Assembly: GCA_963822575.1 (NCBI GenBank)
Contig: CAWGHZ010000007.1
Location: 62,001 to 126,000 of the forward strand
Length of the DNA: 64,000 bases
Direction of reading: 5' to 3'
From: CAWGHZ01 sp963822575
GTDB taxonomy: Bacteria > Pseudomonadota > Alphaproteobacteria > MPNO01 > DASWLB01
Below the pieces are notes generated by a model. That model searched no databases. It saw only the letters and a list, made by a program, of their open reading frames with translations, and had not been told where the DNA came from. Made by a program: the position numbers and the translations under genes. Shown here piece by piece: positions 26,086-37,593 of this stretch (its first letter is position 1; each line of letters begins with the position of its first letter).

Positions 26086-26964
26086 ATGGAGGTCGGAGTG
26101 ATCGGCGTCGGCCGCATGGGCAGCGCCATGGCGCGCAATCTCGTCAAAGCCGGCCACAAATTGCGCTTGTTCGACACCGATGCCGCGCCGCTGCGCGGGC
26201 TGGAAAAGGAAGGCGCCAGCATAGCCGCAAACGCCAAGGACGCTTTCCGCGGCGACGCGGTGATTTCGATGCTGCCGAACGACGACGCCATGCGCGCGGT
26301 GTTTGTCACCGGCGGCGTGTTGCCGAAGCGCGGATCTGAGACGATCCACGTCAACATGGCGACGGCGTCGGTTGCCTGTGCCGAAGAGCTGACCGCCCTG
26401 CACAAGGCGCGCGGCGTACCCTATGTGGCGGCGACGGTGTGGGGCCGGCCGGACGCGGCGGCAGCGGCCGAGCTTTCCATCGCCGTTGCCGGCGAGGCCA
26501 AGGCAATCGACAAAGTACAGCCGCTGTTCGACGCGCTTGGCCGCCGCACCACCCGCGTTGGCGCCGAGCCGCGCATGGCTAATGTCGCCAAGATCGCCGG
26601 AAATCTGCTGGTCGCCTCCGCCATCGAAGCGATGGGCGAAGCCGCCGCCTTGGTGCGCGGCTACAAGATGGAGGCGGCGGATTTCCTCGATCTGATCGTG
26701 ACGGCGCTGTTCGACGTGCCGGTCTACCGCGGCTACAGCGAACAGATCGGTAGCGGCGTCTACGAACCGCCCGGCTTCGACATGGTGCTCGGCTTCAAGG
26801 ACGTGCGGCTGGCGCTGGCCGCCGGCGAGAAGGTCAACGTGCCGCTGCCGTTCGCCAATGTGATGCGCGATGCCTTCCTCGACGCGCTGGCGCACGGCGA
26901 CGCCAACAAGGACTGGGCAGCGATCGCCAAGGTCGCGGCGCGACGCGCGGGGTTGGAGGATTAG
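26086..26964 (+). CDS. 3-hydroxyisobutyrate dehydrogenase-family NAD(P)-dependent oxidoreductase
   Basis: 292 aa. The Rossmann motif is at the start (MEVGVIGVGRMGSAMARNLV); a substrate-site GGxxG-like segment and the catalytic Lys region (MANVAKIAGNLLVASAIEAM near residue 163) match beta-hydroxyacid dehydrogenases. The C-terminal helix domain ends ARRAGLED. Family substrates include 3-hydroxyisobutyrate, tartronate semialdehyde and glyoxylate. The TAG stop (26962-26964) falls exactly at the left boundary of a mobile element: its TA is the target dinucleotide and its G is the first base of the inverted repeat. Length is normal, so the gene seems intact. Confidence 0.88.
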   Translation: MEVGVIGVGRMGSAMARNLVKAGHKLRLFDTDAAPLRGLEKEGASIAANAKDAFRGDAVISMLPNDDAMRAVFVTGGVLPKRGSETIHVNMATASVACAEELTALHKARGVPYVAATVWGRPDAAAAAELSIAVAGEAKAIDKVQPLFDALGRRTTRVGAEPRMANVAKIAGNLLVASAIEAMGEAAALVRGYKMEAADFLDLIVTALFDVPVYRGYSEQIGSGVYEPPGFDMVLGFKDVRLALAAGEKVNVPLPFANVMRDAFLDALAHGDANKDWAAIAKVAARRAGLED

Positions 26965-27015
26965 GGCGTGGACTCATAAAACGAACGCCCAAATGGGACG
27001 CGGATGCGCTCCTCA

Positions 27016-27044
27016 ATGTCCGCTTTTGGGGGTAAAGCAGACAT
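27016..27044. repeat. Palindromic unit 1 of the GTCCGC family
   Basis: ATGTCCGCTTT (27016-27026), a 7-base loop, then AAAGCAGACAT (27034-27044); the arms pair with one G-T mismatch. A second hairpin follows, GCGGAC (27048-27053) with GTCCGC (27064-27069). The same core recurs at 27062-27072 with 28673-28683 and at 28943-29002. Confidence 0.7.
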
Positions 27045-27077
27045 AGTGCGGACTTGTCGTCATGTCCGCTTTTGACC

Positions 27078-28667
27078 CTGGCTGTGTGAAAACGCTCTGC
27101 ATGTGATTCACTCCGCAGTGTGATTCTGCTGTTACGGAGGATCGCATGAAGCGCTTTGTTGAGGGCACGGATCGTAAGCAGAGCACGTTGTTTCCGGAGT
27201 ATCTGGAAGACTGGATCGACGAGAACAATCCCGTTCAGGTTATTGATGCCTTCGTCGAAGAGCTTGACCTTGGGGAATTGGGGTTCGTTGGGGTTGCTCC
27301 CGAGGCAACTGGTCGGCCCTCGTATCATCCATCGGTCCTGCTCAAACTCTACATCTACGGCTATCTCAATCGCGTACAGTCGAGCCGTCGGCTGGAGCGC
27401 GAGGCTGGGCGCAATGTCGAGGTGATGTGGCTGACGGGCCGCCTTGCTCCCGATCACAAGACCATTGCCGACTTTCGCAAGGACAATGGTAGCGCCCTCG
27501 GCCAGACTTGCGCCCGGTTCGTTATGCTTTGCCGCAGCCTAGGCCTATTGACGGGCGCCAGCGTTGCTATTGATGGCAGCAAGTTCAAGGCGGTGAACAA
27601 CCGGGACAAGAACTTCACGCGCGGCAAAGTGGAGCGACGCCGCGCGCAATTAGAGCAGAGTGTGGCGCGGTATCTTGCGCAGCTCGACACGGCTGATCTG
27701 CAGGAGCCGTCCGAGGCGCTGGCAGCGAAGACGGTGCATCTGAAAGAGAAGCTGGCCAAGCTCGAAAGCGAGATGCAGCGACTGGCGGCGATGGAAAAGC
27801 TGATGCTGGCGTCACCCGATCAGCAAATCTCGCTTACCGATCCCGACAGCCGCTCGATGGCGACTAGCGGGCGCGGGTCTGGCGTGGTCGGCTACAATGT
27901 GCAGGTCGCGGTCGATACGAAACATCACCTGATCGTCACGCACGAGGTGACGAATAGCGGCTCGGATCGGGCACAACTCGCAAACGTCGCCTCACAGGCG
28001 AAGAAAGTGCTCGGCGTCGACAAACTCGAAGCCGTTGCGGACCGCGGCTACTTCAGCGGCGAGGAAATCCTTGCGTGCGACAAGGCCGGAATCGCCGTGA
28101 CGCTTCCAAAGCCGATGACATCGGGGATTGAGGCGAGGGGTCGCTTCGGCAAACAGGACTTCGTTTATCTCAGCGACGAGGATGTCTATCGCTGTCCGGC
28201 TGGCGAAAAGCTGAAGTACTACTACACGAACGAGGAGAACGGGCAGAAGCTGCGACGCTATTGGACGAATGCGTGCCGCCATTGCGCGCTCAAGCATCGC
28301 TGTACGACCGGCACGCAACGGCGCATCACGCGTTGGGAGCATGAGCACGTGCTAGAGGCAGTACAAAAACGTCTCGACAATAATCCGCAGGCCATGCGCC
28401 AGCGCCGTGAGACGGTGGAACATCCCTTCGGCACGTTGAAGATGAGAATGGGGGCGACGCACTTCCTGATGAAGCGTCTTCCGAAGGTCGCCACCGAGAT
28501 GGCGCTACACGTGCTGGCCTACAATCTGACGCGCGTCATCAATATCGTCGGCATCCAGCCGCTCATGGCGGCGATGAGGGCATAGTCAGACCCGGAAAAA
28601 GGCCTCAGGTCTTCACTGTGCGAAGGCCAGAATCTGCACTCCTCCCAAGGCGTTTTTACACGGCCAA
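27078..28667 (+). mobile_element. IS1182-family insertion sequence, apparently complete
   Basis: About 1590 bp with imperfect terminal repeats. The left CTGGCTGTGTGAAAACGCTC (from 27078) and the reverse complement of the right end, TTGGCCGTGTAAAAACGCCT (from 28667 inward), agree at 17 of the first 22 positions. A GACC duplication flanks it (27074-27077 and 28668-28671; GACCC if the left end is 27079). One transposase gene fills it. Removing the element and one GACC restores a perfect palindrome: arms ATGTCCGCTTT and AAAGCGGACAT around a 6-base loop. The insertion therefore hit the loop. Confidence 0.85.
27146..28585 (+). CDS. IS1182 family transposase (DDE)
   Basis: 479 aa. The N-terminus MKRFVEGTDRKQSTLFPEYL and YHPSVLLKLYIYGYLNRVQS, SRRLEREAGRNVEVMWLTGR are typical of the DUF772 domain of IS1182/IS5-like transposases. 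The catalytic core has VAIDGSKFKAVNNRDKNFTR, then ADRGYFSGEEILACDKAGIA and finally RRETVEHPFGTLKMRMGATH, which supply the D, D and E residues. A coiled-coil insertion lies around residues 160-215. A ribosome site GGAGG precedes the ATG. Full length and without stops, so potentially active. Confidence 0.93.
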   Translation: MKRFVEGTDRKQSTLFPEYLEDWIDENNPVQVIDAFVEELDLGELGFVGVAPEATGRPSYHPSVLLKLYIYGYLNRVQSSRRLEREAGRNVEVMWLTGRLAPDHKTIADFRKDNGSALGQTCARFVMLCRSLGLLTGASVAIDGSKFKAVNNRDKNFTRGKVERRRAQLEQSVARYLAQLDTADLQEPSEALAAKTVHLKEKLAKLESEMQRLAAMEKLMLASPDQQISLTDPDSRSMATSGRGSGVVGYNVQVAVDTKHHLIVTHEVTNSGSDRAQLANVASQAKKVLGVDKLEAVADRGYFSGEEILACDKAGIAVTLPKPMTSGIEARGRFGKQDFVYLSDEDVYRCPAGEKLKYYYTNEENGQKLRRYWTNACRHCALKHRCTTGTQRRITRWEHEHVLEAVQKRLDNNPQAMRQRRETVEHPFGTLKMRMGATHFLMKRLPKVATEMALHVLAYNLTRVINIVGIQPLMAAMRA

Positions 28668-28704
28668 GACCCAAAGCGGACATGCGGTGGGTAGGCCTAC
28701 GTCT

Positions 28705-28890
28705 GTGAAATTCGAATATCTTTATGTCGACTTGGGCACCGTTGGTACGACTTTTGCAACTCCGGCGGGGTGCTACGGGAACGGAACCGTCGGGGCTGCC
28801 GGCTGCGTATTCATTGGTCCTGGCAGCGGAACGATAAGCACTAGGGTGACTGACAACATTGTTCGGCTCGGCGTCAATTATCGGTTCTGA
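28705..28890 (+). pseudogene. C-terminal fragment of an outer-membrane beta-barrel protein
   Basis: About 61 residues: VKFEYLYVDLGTVGTTFATP ... TDNIVRLGVNYRF. The EYLYVDLG strand and a final strand ending in Phe are typical of Omp25/RopB-type barrels of Rhizobiales, which are normally about 200-250 aa. Everything upstream is missing: the sequence before 28705 is the palindrome and insertion sequence. It looks like a captured 3' remnant rather than a functional gene. Confidence 0.65.
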
Positions 28891-28942
28891 TCGACGCGGC
28901 GAAGCACGCGGCGAAATCACGATGGTCAGGCAATATGCTGCC

Positions 28943-29002
28943 GTCCGCTAATGGCACAAAGCGGACATTCGCGGCGCAGAAGGTTGAACGCAAAGCGGAC
29001 AT
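28943..29002. repeat. Palindromic units of the GTCCGC family, right part of the element
   Basis: GTCCGCT (28943-28949) pairs with AGCGGAC (28960-28966) around a short loop. A further half-unit AAAGCGGACAT follows at 28992-29002. They share their core with units at 27016-27072, in inverted orientation relative to the left side. Confidence 0.6.
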
Positions 29003-29044
29003 TGGCGAACATTGTTCACCGGCCCCAATTTATGAGTACACGTC

Positions 29045-30257
29045 CTAGGTCGCCGCCCGCAGGCCGAGACTGCCGGTCTCGACCGCCGCTTCCGGGTCGT
29101 AGCCGTAAATCCATTCGATCGCCTTGAACGACCAGTCGGTCGCGCCGCCAGCCATACGTGCGTCGCGTTCAACCTGCGCCGGTCCATCCGGCAGATGAAA
29201 ACGCAATTTGTTGGCTCGCGCGGCTGCCTGCACGCTAGCGGTTCGCTGCAACCGCAATTGTTCGTAGTGCCGTAACGCCTCGGCGACGTCGAATTTGCGC
29301 AAGCACGCGGCAAGTGTCGCTGCGTCCTCCATCGCCTGCGCGGCGCCTTGCGCCATATAGGGCAACATCGGATGGCAGGCGTCGCCGAGCAGCGTCACTC
29401 TATTGACCGACCAACGCGGCAATGGCGCGCGGTCGAACAGGCCCCAGATGTAGGTCTCATCGACCGTATCAAGGATGGCGCGCAGCTTAGGGTCCCAACC
29501 GGCAAAAGCCGCGCGCAAGTCCGCGACGTCGCCGGGCTCGGTCCACGACTCCTTGGTCCAGGAATCCTGTTCGATATTGGCCACGAAATTCACCAGCCGC
29601 TTGCCGGCCACGTAATACATGACCATGTGCTTGCCGGGGCCCATCCAGATTTGCGCGCTCACCTCGAGATCGAGATGGCTCACACGCTCGGCCGGCACCA
29701 GGCCGCGGTAGGCGACGACGCCGGTGAACTGCGGCTGCTCTTCGCCAAACAATTGCCGGCGGACCGTCGAATGGATGCCGTCACAGCCAATCAACCCACC
29801 GGCAACGATATGCGCGCCGTTTTCAAACCGAGCCTCGACCCGGTCGTCACGATCGGTGAATCCGGTTAGGCGATGGCCGAGATGCAACCGGTCGGCCGGC
29901 ACAGCGGCCGTCAACATCGCCAGGACGTCGGCGCGGTGCGACTGGTAATGCGGATAGCCAAAATGCGCCTCCACTTCATCACCGAGCGGCGTGCGCAATA
30001 ACGTACGGCCTATCCCAGCGCCGCTGGTGAAAAGCCAAGGGCCGCACGCCGAGCTTGGCCAATTCATCCGCAAGACCGAGCCGATGCAGCACGCGCGAGG
30101 CGTTCGGGCTGATCTGTACGCCGGCGCCCACCTCGCGCAGGACGCGCGCCTATTCGTAGACCTGCACGTCGAAACCGGCGCGCAGCAGCGAAAGTGCGGC
30201 GGTCAGTCCACCGATGCCCCCTCCCACGACGGCGATTGAAAGCTTCTTTTGTGCCAT
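29045..30257 (-). pseudogene. FAD-dependent aromatic monooxygenase (salicylate/3-hydroxybenzoate hydroxylase-like), inactivated
   Basis: The translation begins MAQKKLSIAVVGGGIGGLTA and continues with the FAD Rossmann motif, then reads VYE-stop-ARVLREVGAGVQ: a TAG at complement 30150-30152 (codon 36) replaces what should be a sense codon (often Gln). Further on, the frame shifts at about 30011-30013 between HQRRWD and GRTLLRTPLGDEVEAHFG. The rest is well conserved: GLIGCDGIHSTVRRQLFGEE and the second FAD motif VTLLGDACHPMLPYMAQGAA. Two independent lesions argue for a true pseudogene. Family members add a hydroxyl to salicylate or hydroxybenzoate using NAD(P)H and O2. The stop sits on the edge of the mobile element. 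Confidence 0.85.
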
Positions 30258-30290
30258 AAACTCGACTCTGGTCGCGAAAGACGAATGTTA

Positions 30291-31466
30291 TCACGCCTCA
30301 TACGGCAGACCGACATATTGTTCCGCCAGCGAGATCTGGGCGTGTTCGGAGGAGGCAAGATAGTCGAGTTGATTTTCACGCGCGCGCTCGTCGAATGACG
30401 TATCGTCGGGAAACCGGTGCAGCAGATTTGTCAGCCACCACGAGAAACGTTCGGCGCCCCATACGCGGCGTAGCGCCATGGCAGAATATTTTTCCAGGTA
30501 ATCGGTCTCGGCCTTCTTATAGTGTTCGACCAGCGCACGGGACAGGTAGAAGACATCCGATACCGCAAGGTTTAGACCCTTGGCGCCGGTCGGCGGCACG
30601 ATATGGGCAGCATCGCCGGCAAGAAACAGCCGGCCTTAACGCATCGGCTCGGCGACGAAACTGCGCAGCGGCGCAATCGATTTCTCAATCGACGGGCCGG
30701 TCACGATTTCGTCCGCGATTTTTTTCGGGAAGCGGGTCTTGAGCTCTTCCCAAAACCGATCGTCCGGCCAATCTTCGAGCTTGGTATCCAAGCCGCACTG
30801 AATGTAATAGCGGCTGAGCATGGGACTGCGCATCGACGCCAAGGCGAAGCCTCTTTCATGATGGGCATAGGCGATATCCGAAAGCGGCGGCGTCTCCGAC
30901 AAGATGCCGAGCCAGCCGAACGGATAATCTTTTTCGAATGTGCGGAGGATCGATGCGGGGATCGACTGCCGGCTGATGCCGTGATAGCCGTCGCAGCCAG
31001 CGACGAAGTCGCAGTCGAGGCGATGCTCCTGGCCGTCCCGCTCATAGGTGACGTAAGGACGGTTGGATGTCACATCGTACAGCGTAACGTTCTCGGCCTC
31101 ATCGACGATGTGGCCCCTGGCTGCGTCTCTGGCGGCATAGAGGTCTTCAGTGATGGCGGTTTGCCCGTAAGCCATCATCGCCTTACCAGTGAACTTTTTT
31201 GTATCGATGAAGAACCGCTCACGTCCCGCCCAGACGATCGCGGTTCCATCATGCGGCTGGCCCTCGCGATCCATGCGTTCGCCTAGGCCAACGTCGCGCA
31301 GCAATTTGACGGTGCCCGCCTCCAGAACGCCGGCGCGAATACGCTGCAGGACATAAGCGCGGCTCTTGCGCTCAAGAACAATGCTGTCGATGCCGTTGAG
31401 ATCGAGTATGTGCGAAAGGAGCAAGCCGGCCGGGCCGCCGCCGATAATTGCGACTTGAGTTCGCAT
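30291..31466 (-). pseudogene. pobA: 4-hydroxybenzoate 3-monooxygenase (PobA) with internal stop codon
   Basis: 391 codons, the normal PobA length. It starts MRTQVAIIGGGPAGLLLSHI with ERKSRAYVLQRIRAGVLEAG, and includes the active-site strand SRYYIQCGLD and EKSIAPLRSFVAEPMR. Then TAA (complement 30636-30638, codon 277) interrupts it just before the second FAD motif GRLFLAGDAAHIVPPTGAKG. The remainder continues in the same frame to YVGLPYEA. No other damage is seen, so one substitution (for example TAT or TAC to TAA) explains it. A truncated product would lack the FAD/NADPH-closing segment and should be inactive. No pobR regulator is visible. It would convert 4-hydroxybenzoate to protocatechuate. 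Confidence 0.9.
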
Positions 31467-31621
31467 CGCGCTACCCCCCAAAAAATCAAGGGAGGCTAGC
31501 GAATATTGCGAAGCTAGGCGAGCGGTGGTTGCATTTTTTCCGATCGCGACCCGGGCTTGTTCAGAATGGATCGGCCGGCAATTCCATCGCTGACGCTGCG
31601 CCCGATGGCGACCCAGACACC

Positions 31622-31930
31622 TCAGTGGGCATGCCGCTCCGGCTTCTTCAAGGCATCCAGAACATGCCGGGGACGTCGCGCGCCGATCACCTGGACGACG
31701 CATCTCGCGTCGGTTGGGCAGAAGACGGTGCAGTCGGTGCCGCGGCTGCCATGACAGTCGGTGCCGCAGCCGTAGCCCTTGGCGTCTTGCGAAAATTTGC
31801 CGCCGGCTTTTTCGCAGGCGGTTTTGATCTCCGCCGGGGTGTGCTTGCGCAGCGTAATGTCCCTGGCCAAAGACGGACCGCTGATGCCAAGGATACCGAT
31901 CAGGATGAGAGCGATAGTCAGGTGTCGCAA
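31622..31930 (-). CDS. Small secreted Cys-rich hypothetical protein
   Basis: 102 aa. It starts with TTG at complement 31928-31930, placed behind GGAGG; an earlier in-frame TTG at 31942 would bury that site. Signal peptide: RHLTIALILIGILGISGPSLA. The mature part has six Cys, including the cluster GYGCGTDCHGSRGTDCTVFC, which may form disulfides or bind metal in the periplasm. The C-terminus is basic. I do not recognise the family. It is followed by pobA, 155 bases away on the same strand, with no evident operon. Confidence 0.6.
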   Translation of the reverse strand: MRHLTIALILIGILGISGPSLARDITLRKHTPAEIKTACEKAGGKFSQDAKGYGCGTDCHGSRGTDCTVFCPTDARCVVQVIGARRPRHVLDALKKPERHAH

Positions 31931-32061
31931 GGCAGCCTCCAAAGGTCCGTGTCGCCCCCTTTGGATCGGGCCGAGTGTACATCCTTTCGAAAACGCGAAC
32001 AGCTTGCTCGCCCCCTACTTTGACGCGGCGGGGGACAAAAAACTGCGGCAATTCCGCTCAG

Positions 32062-33856
32062 CTAGAACGCCTCATCCGGCAATTCCATGGTACTCGCAGC
32101 GCCCGACTGGATGCGGGCGAGATGCGCCGCGGTTTCCGGCAGCATGCGCTCCATGAAAAAGCGCGCGGTGACTAGCTTGGCGTTCATGCGCGGGGCGGCG
32201 CCGTTCGCCTTCGGCAGATTGGTGAGCGCGGCCTCGGCGATCCTTGCCCACATGTAGCCGAGCGCCACCAGGCCGAACAAATGCATGTAGTCGGTGGCGC
32301 CGGCGCCGGCATTGTCGGGCTTGGCCACCGCGTTATGCATGAACCACATCGAAGCCTGCTGCAGGTGGCCGAGCGCTGTACTCAACGGCGCCAGGAACGC
32401 AAGCATCGCCGTGTCCGCGCCCTTATCGTTGATATAGGTCGTGACCTCGTTGAAGAACGCCATCATGGCGCGGCCGCCGTCCTTGGCGAGCTTGCGGCCG
32501 ACCAGGTCGAGCGCCTGGATGCCGTTGGCGCCCTCGTAGATCATGGCGATGCGCGCGTCGCGCACGAACTGCTCCATGCCGTGCTCGGCGATATAGCCGT
32601 GGCCGCCGAACACCTGCTGTGCCGCGACCGTGTTGGCAAAGCCGCCGTCGGTGAGCACGCCTTTGATCACCGGGGTGAGCAGGCTCATATGGTCGTCGGC
32701 GCTTTGGCGTTGCTTGTCGTCCTCCGAGCGCCGCGCGATGTCGCCTTGCAGCGCCGTCCACATCACCAGTGCGCGCGCCGCCTCGTTGAAAGCGCGGATC
32801 GACATCAGCGTGCGGCGCACGTCCGGATGCACGATAATCGGATCGGCCGGCTTGTCGGGATATTTGGCGCCGGTGAGCGCGCGGCCTTGCAGACGCTCCT
32901 TGGCGTAAGCGGCGGCGTTCTGATAGGCGACCTCCGACAGCGCCAGCCCCTGCACGCCGACGCCGAGGCGGGCCTCGTTCATCATCGTAAACATCGCGTG
33001 CAGCCCGCGGTTCTCCTCGCCGACCAGCCAGCCGGTGGCGGCGTCGTAATTCATCACGCAGGTGGCGTTGCCGTGGATGCCCATCTTCTCTTCGATGGAG
33101 CCGCAGGTGACGCCGTTGCGCTGACCCAAGCGAGCCGTCGTCATTGACCAGAACCTTCGGCACCACGAACAGCGAGATGCCCTTGGTGCCGGCGGGCGCG
33201 CCGTCGATGCGCGCCAGCACCAGATGGATGATGTTCTCGGCCAAATCGTGCTCGCCGGCGGAGATGAAGATCTTGGTGCCGGTGATCTTGTAGCTGCCGT
33301 CGGCCTGTTTGACTGCCTTGGTGCGCAACAGCCCGAGATCGGTGCCGCAATGCGGCTCGGTCAAGTTCATCGTACCGGTCCAGGCGCCTTCGACCATCTT
33401 CGGCAGATATTTCGCCTTCAGTTCCGGTACGGCATGGGTGAGCAGCGCGGCGATGGCGCCTTGCGTCAGCCCCGGATACATGGCGAAGGCCATGTTGGCG
33501 GAGCACAAGAATTCATTGACCAGTTGGGTAAGGGTTGCCGGCAGGCCCTGGCCGCCGAATTCGGCCGGCACCGAAATGCCGATCCAGCCTCCTTCGACCA
33601 GTTGCTTGAAGGCGTCCTTGAAGCCGGCCGGCGTTGAGACGCTGCCGTCGTCGTGGCGGGCGCAGCCCTCGCGGTCGCCGACGCGGTTGAGCGGGGTCAA
33701 GACCTCTTCGCTGAACTTCCCCGCCTCGCGCAGCACGGCTTCCACGATGTCGGGCGTGGCTTCGGCGAATCCCGGCAGATTGCCGTAGCGGTCGAGGTGG
33801 AAGACGTCGTTCAACAGGAACAAGGCATCGTCCACGGGGGCCCTGTAGCTCGGCAT
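32062..33856 (-). CDS. Acyl-CoA dehydrogenase with C-terminal extension (DmdC/FadE-like), frameshifted at about 33125
   Basis: About 597 aa after correction. It starts MPSYRAPVDDALFLLNDVFH with GGAGGGATCG upstream. The N-terminal and middle domains (ISVPAEFGGQGLPATLTQLV; MNLTEPHCGTDLGLLRTKAV; ITGTKIFISAGEHDLAENII) end at VLVNDDGSLG. The C-terminal domain continues in another frame as QRNGVTCGSIEEKMGIHGNA to AFGGHGYIAEHGMEQFVRDA-type motifs and a C-terminal domain ending ELPDEAF. Removing one C at 33125-33127 joins them exactly. Long acyl-CoA dehydrogenases of this type are often annotated as 3-methylmercaptopropionyl-CoA dehydrogenase; the substrate is not provable here. Confidence 0.87.
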
Positions 33857-33891
33857 CGATCCCTCCAGGCGCCTGCCGGGGGCTAGCGCCG

Positions 33892-33906
33892 TTAACAATT
33901 CGTTAA
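33892..33906. promoter_or_regulatory. CtrA-type binding site TTAA-N7-TTAA
   Basis: TTAA (33892-33895), seven bases, TTAA (33903-33906): a perfect match to the alphaproteobacterial CtrA consensus. It lies 36 bases upstream of the acyl-CoA dehydrogenase start and about 300 upstream of the PodJ-like start. Control of the latter is the more natural reading because podJ genes are cell-cycle regulated. Binding is inferred, not shown. Confidence 0.55.
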
Positions 33907-34067
33907 CTATTGAACGGTTGCGACTATTTTAAGAAGCGGCAGCGCCACGCCGTCGCGGCCGCACGGTTGGCTTTGAGCATCGCGCATCCGGCTTACGAGC
34001 CTGTTAAGCCGCCATCCGGGCCGCCGCTTGGCAAAGCAGCGCAAATACCGCCCCCGTCGCCCATTCG

Positions 34068-34082
34068 TTAACCCTCTATTTA
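34068..34082. promoter_or_regulatory. CtrA-like near-consensus site
   Basis: TTAA (34068-34071), seven bases, TTTA (34079-34082): one mismatch from TTAA-N7-TTAA, placed about 120 bases upstream of the PodJ-like start codon, in promoter position. Confidence 0.4.
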
Positions 34083-34203
34083 CCGTAACCGGCAAAAGGT
34101 TAGCGGGAGATTTGCGAACCGCGCCCCTGTGCACCCAACGTTAACGCGTGGCGGTTCCACCCGCGTGAGGCGCTGACGCCTCCCCCTCGAAGGTGGTGCG
34201 ACC

Positions 34204-37414
<3,211 letters not shown>

Positions 37415-37593
37415 ACAAACGCGACGTCTTGCCCAAAGACGTTCCCGCGCGCACATTCCTCGCTAAGATCAAGTCGAATGATGGCCTGGCGTCGCCGCCG
37501 GGTCTGCTAGGCGTGGGGCCAACCGCAAGGTAGACACCCCAGCAGAGCGGCCCGGTTCAGCGGTGCATTGGCCGCAATAGCCGGACAACCGCC

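Larger units (their letters stand above)
26964..29045. mobile_element. TA-flanked element with 17-bp inverted repeats, containing an IS1182 insertion and an OMP fragment
   Basis: The left end GGGCGTGGACTCATAAA (26964-26980) matches the reverse complement of the right end, GGACGTGTACTCATAAA (29029-29045), at 15 of 17 positions. Both ends are flanked by TA (26962-26963 and 29046-29047), the duplication left by Tc1/mariner-IS630-type transposases. Excluding the inner insertion sequence, about 490 bp remain. These hold several GTCCGC-type palindromes and a fragment of an outer-membrane-protein gene, but no transposase of their own, so it looks like a non-autonomous (MITE-like) element. The stop codons of both flanking genes are built from the TA plus the first G of the repeat. 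Naming the superfamily is inference. Confidence 0.6.
33857..34203. other. Intergenic region with CtrA-like boxes
   Basis: 347 bp without a gene, between the divergent acyl-CoA dehydrogenase and PodJ-like genes. It holds one perfect and one near CtrA box (listed separately) and several GTTAAC words. No palindromic repeat, tRNA or small open frame with a ribosome site is evident. Confidence 0.6.

Noticed and set aside
26964..29045. CRISPR-like array from repeated GTCCGC units
   Set aside because: The units are palindromes in mixed orientation with irregular spacing, without direct repeats of constant spacer length.
30150..30638. Stop-codon reassignment (TAG and TAA read as sense)
   Set aside because: TAG, TAA and TGA all end normal genes in this window, so point mutations in decaying genes explain the two internal stops better.
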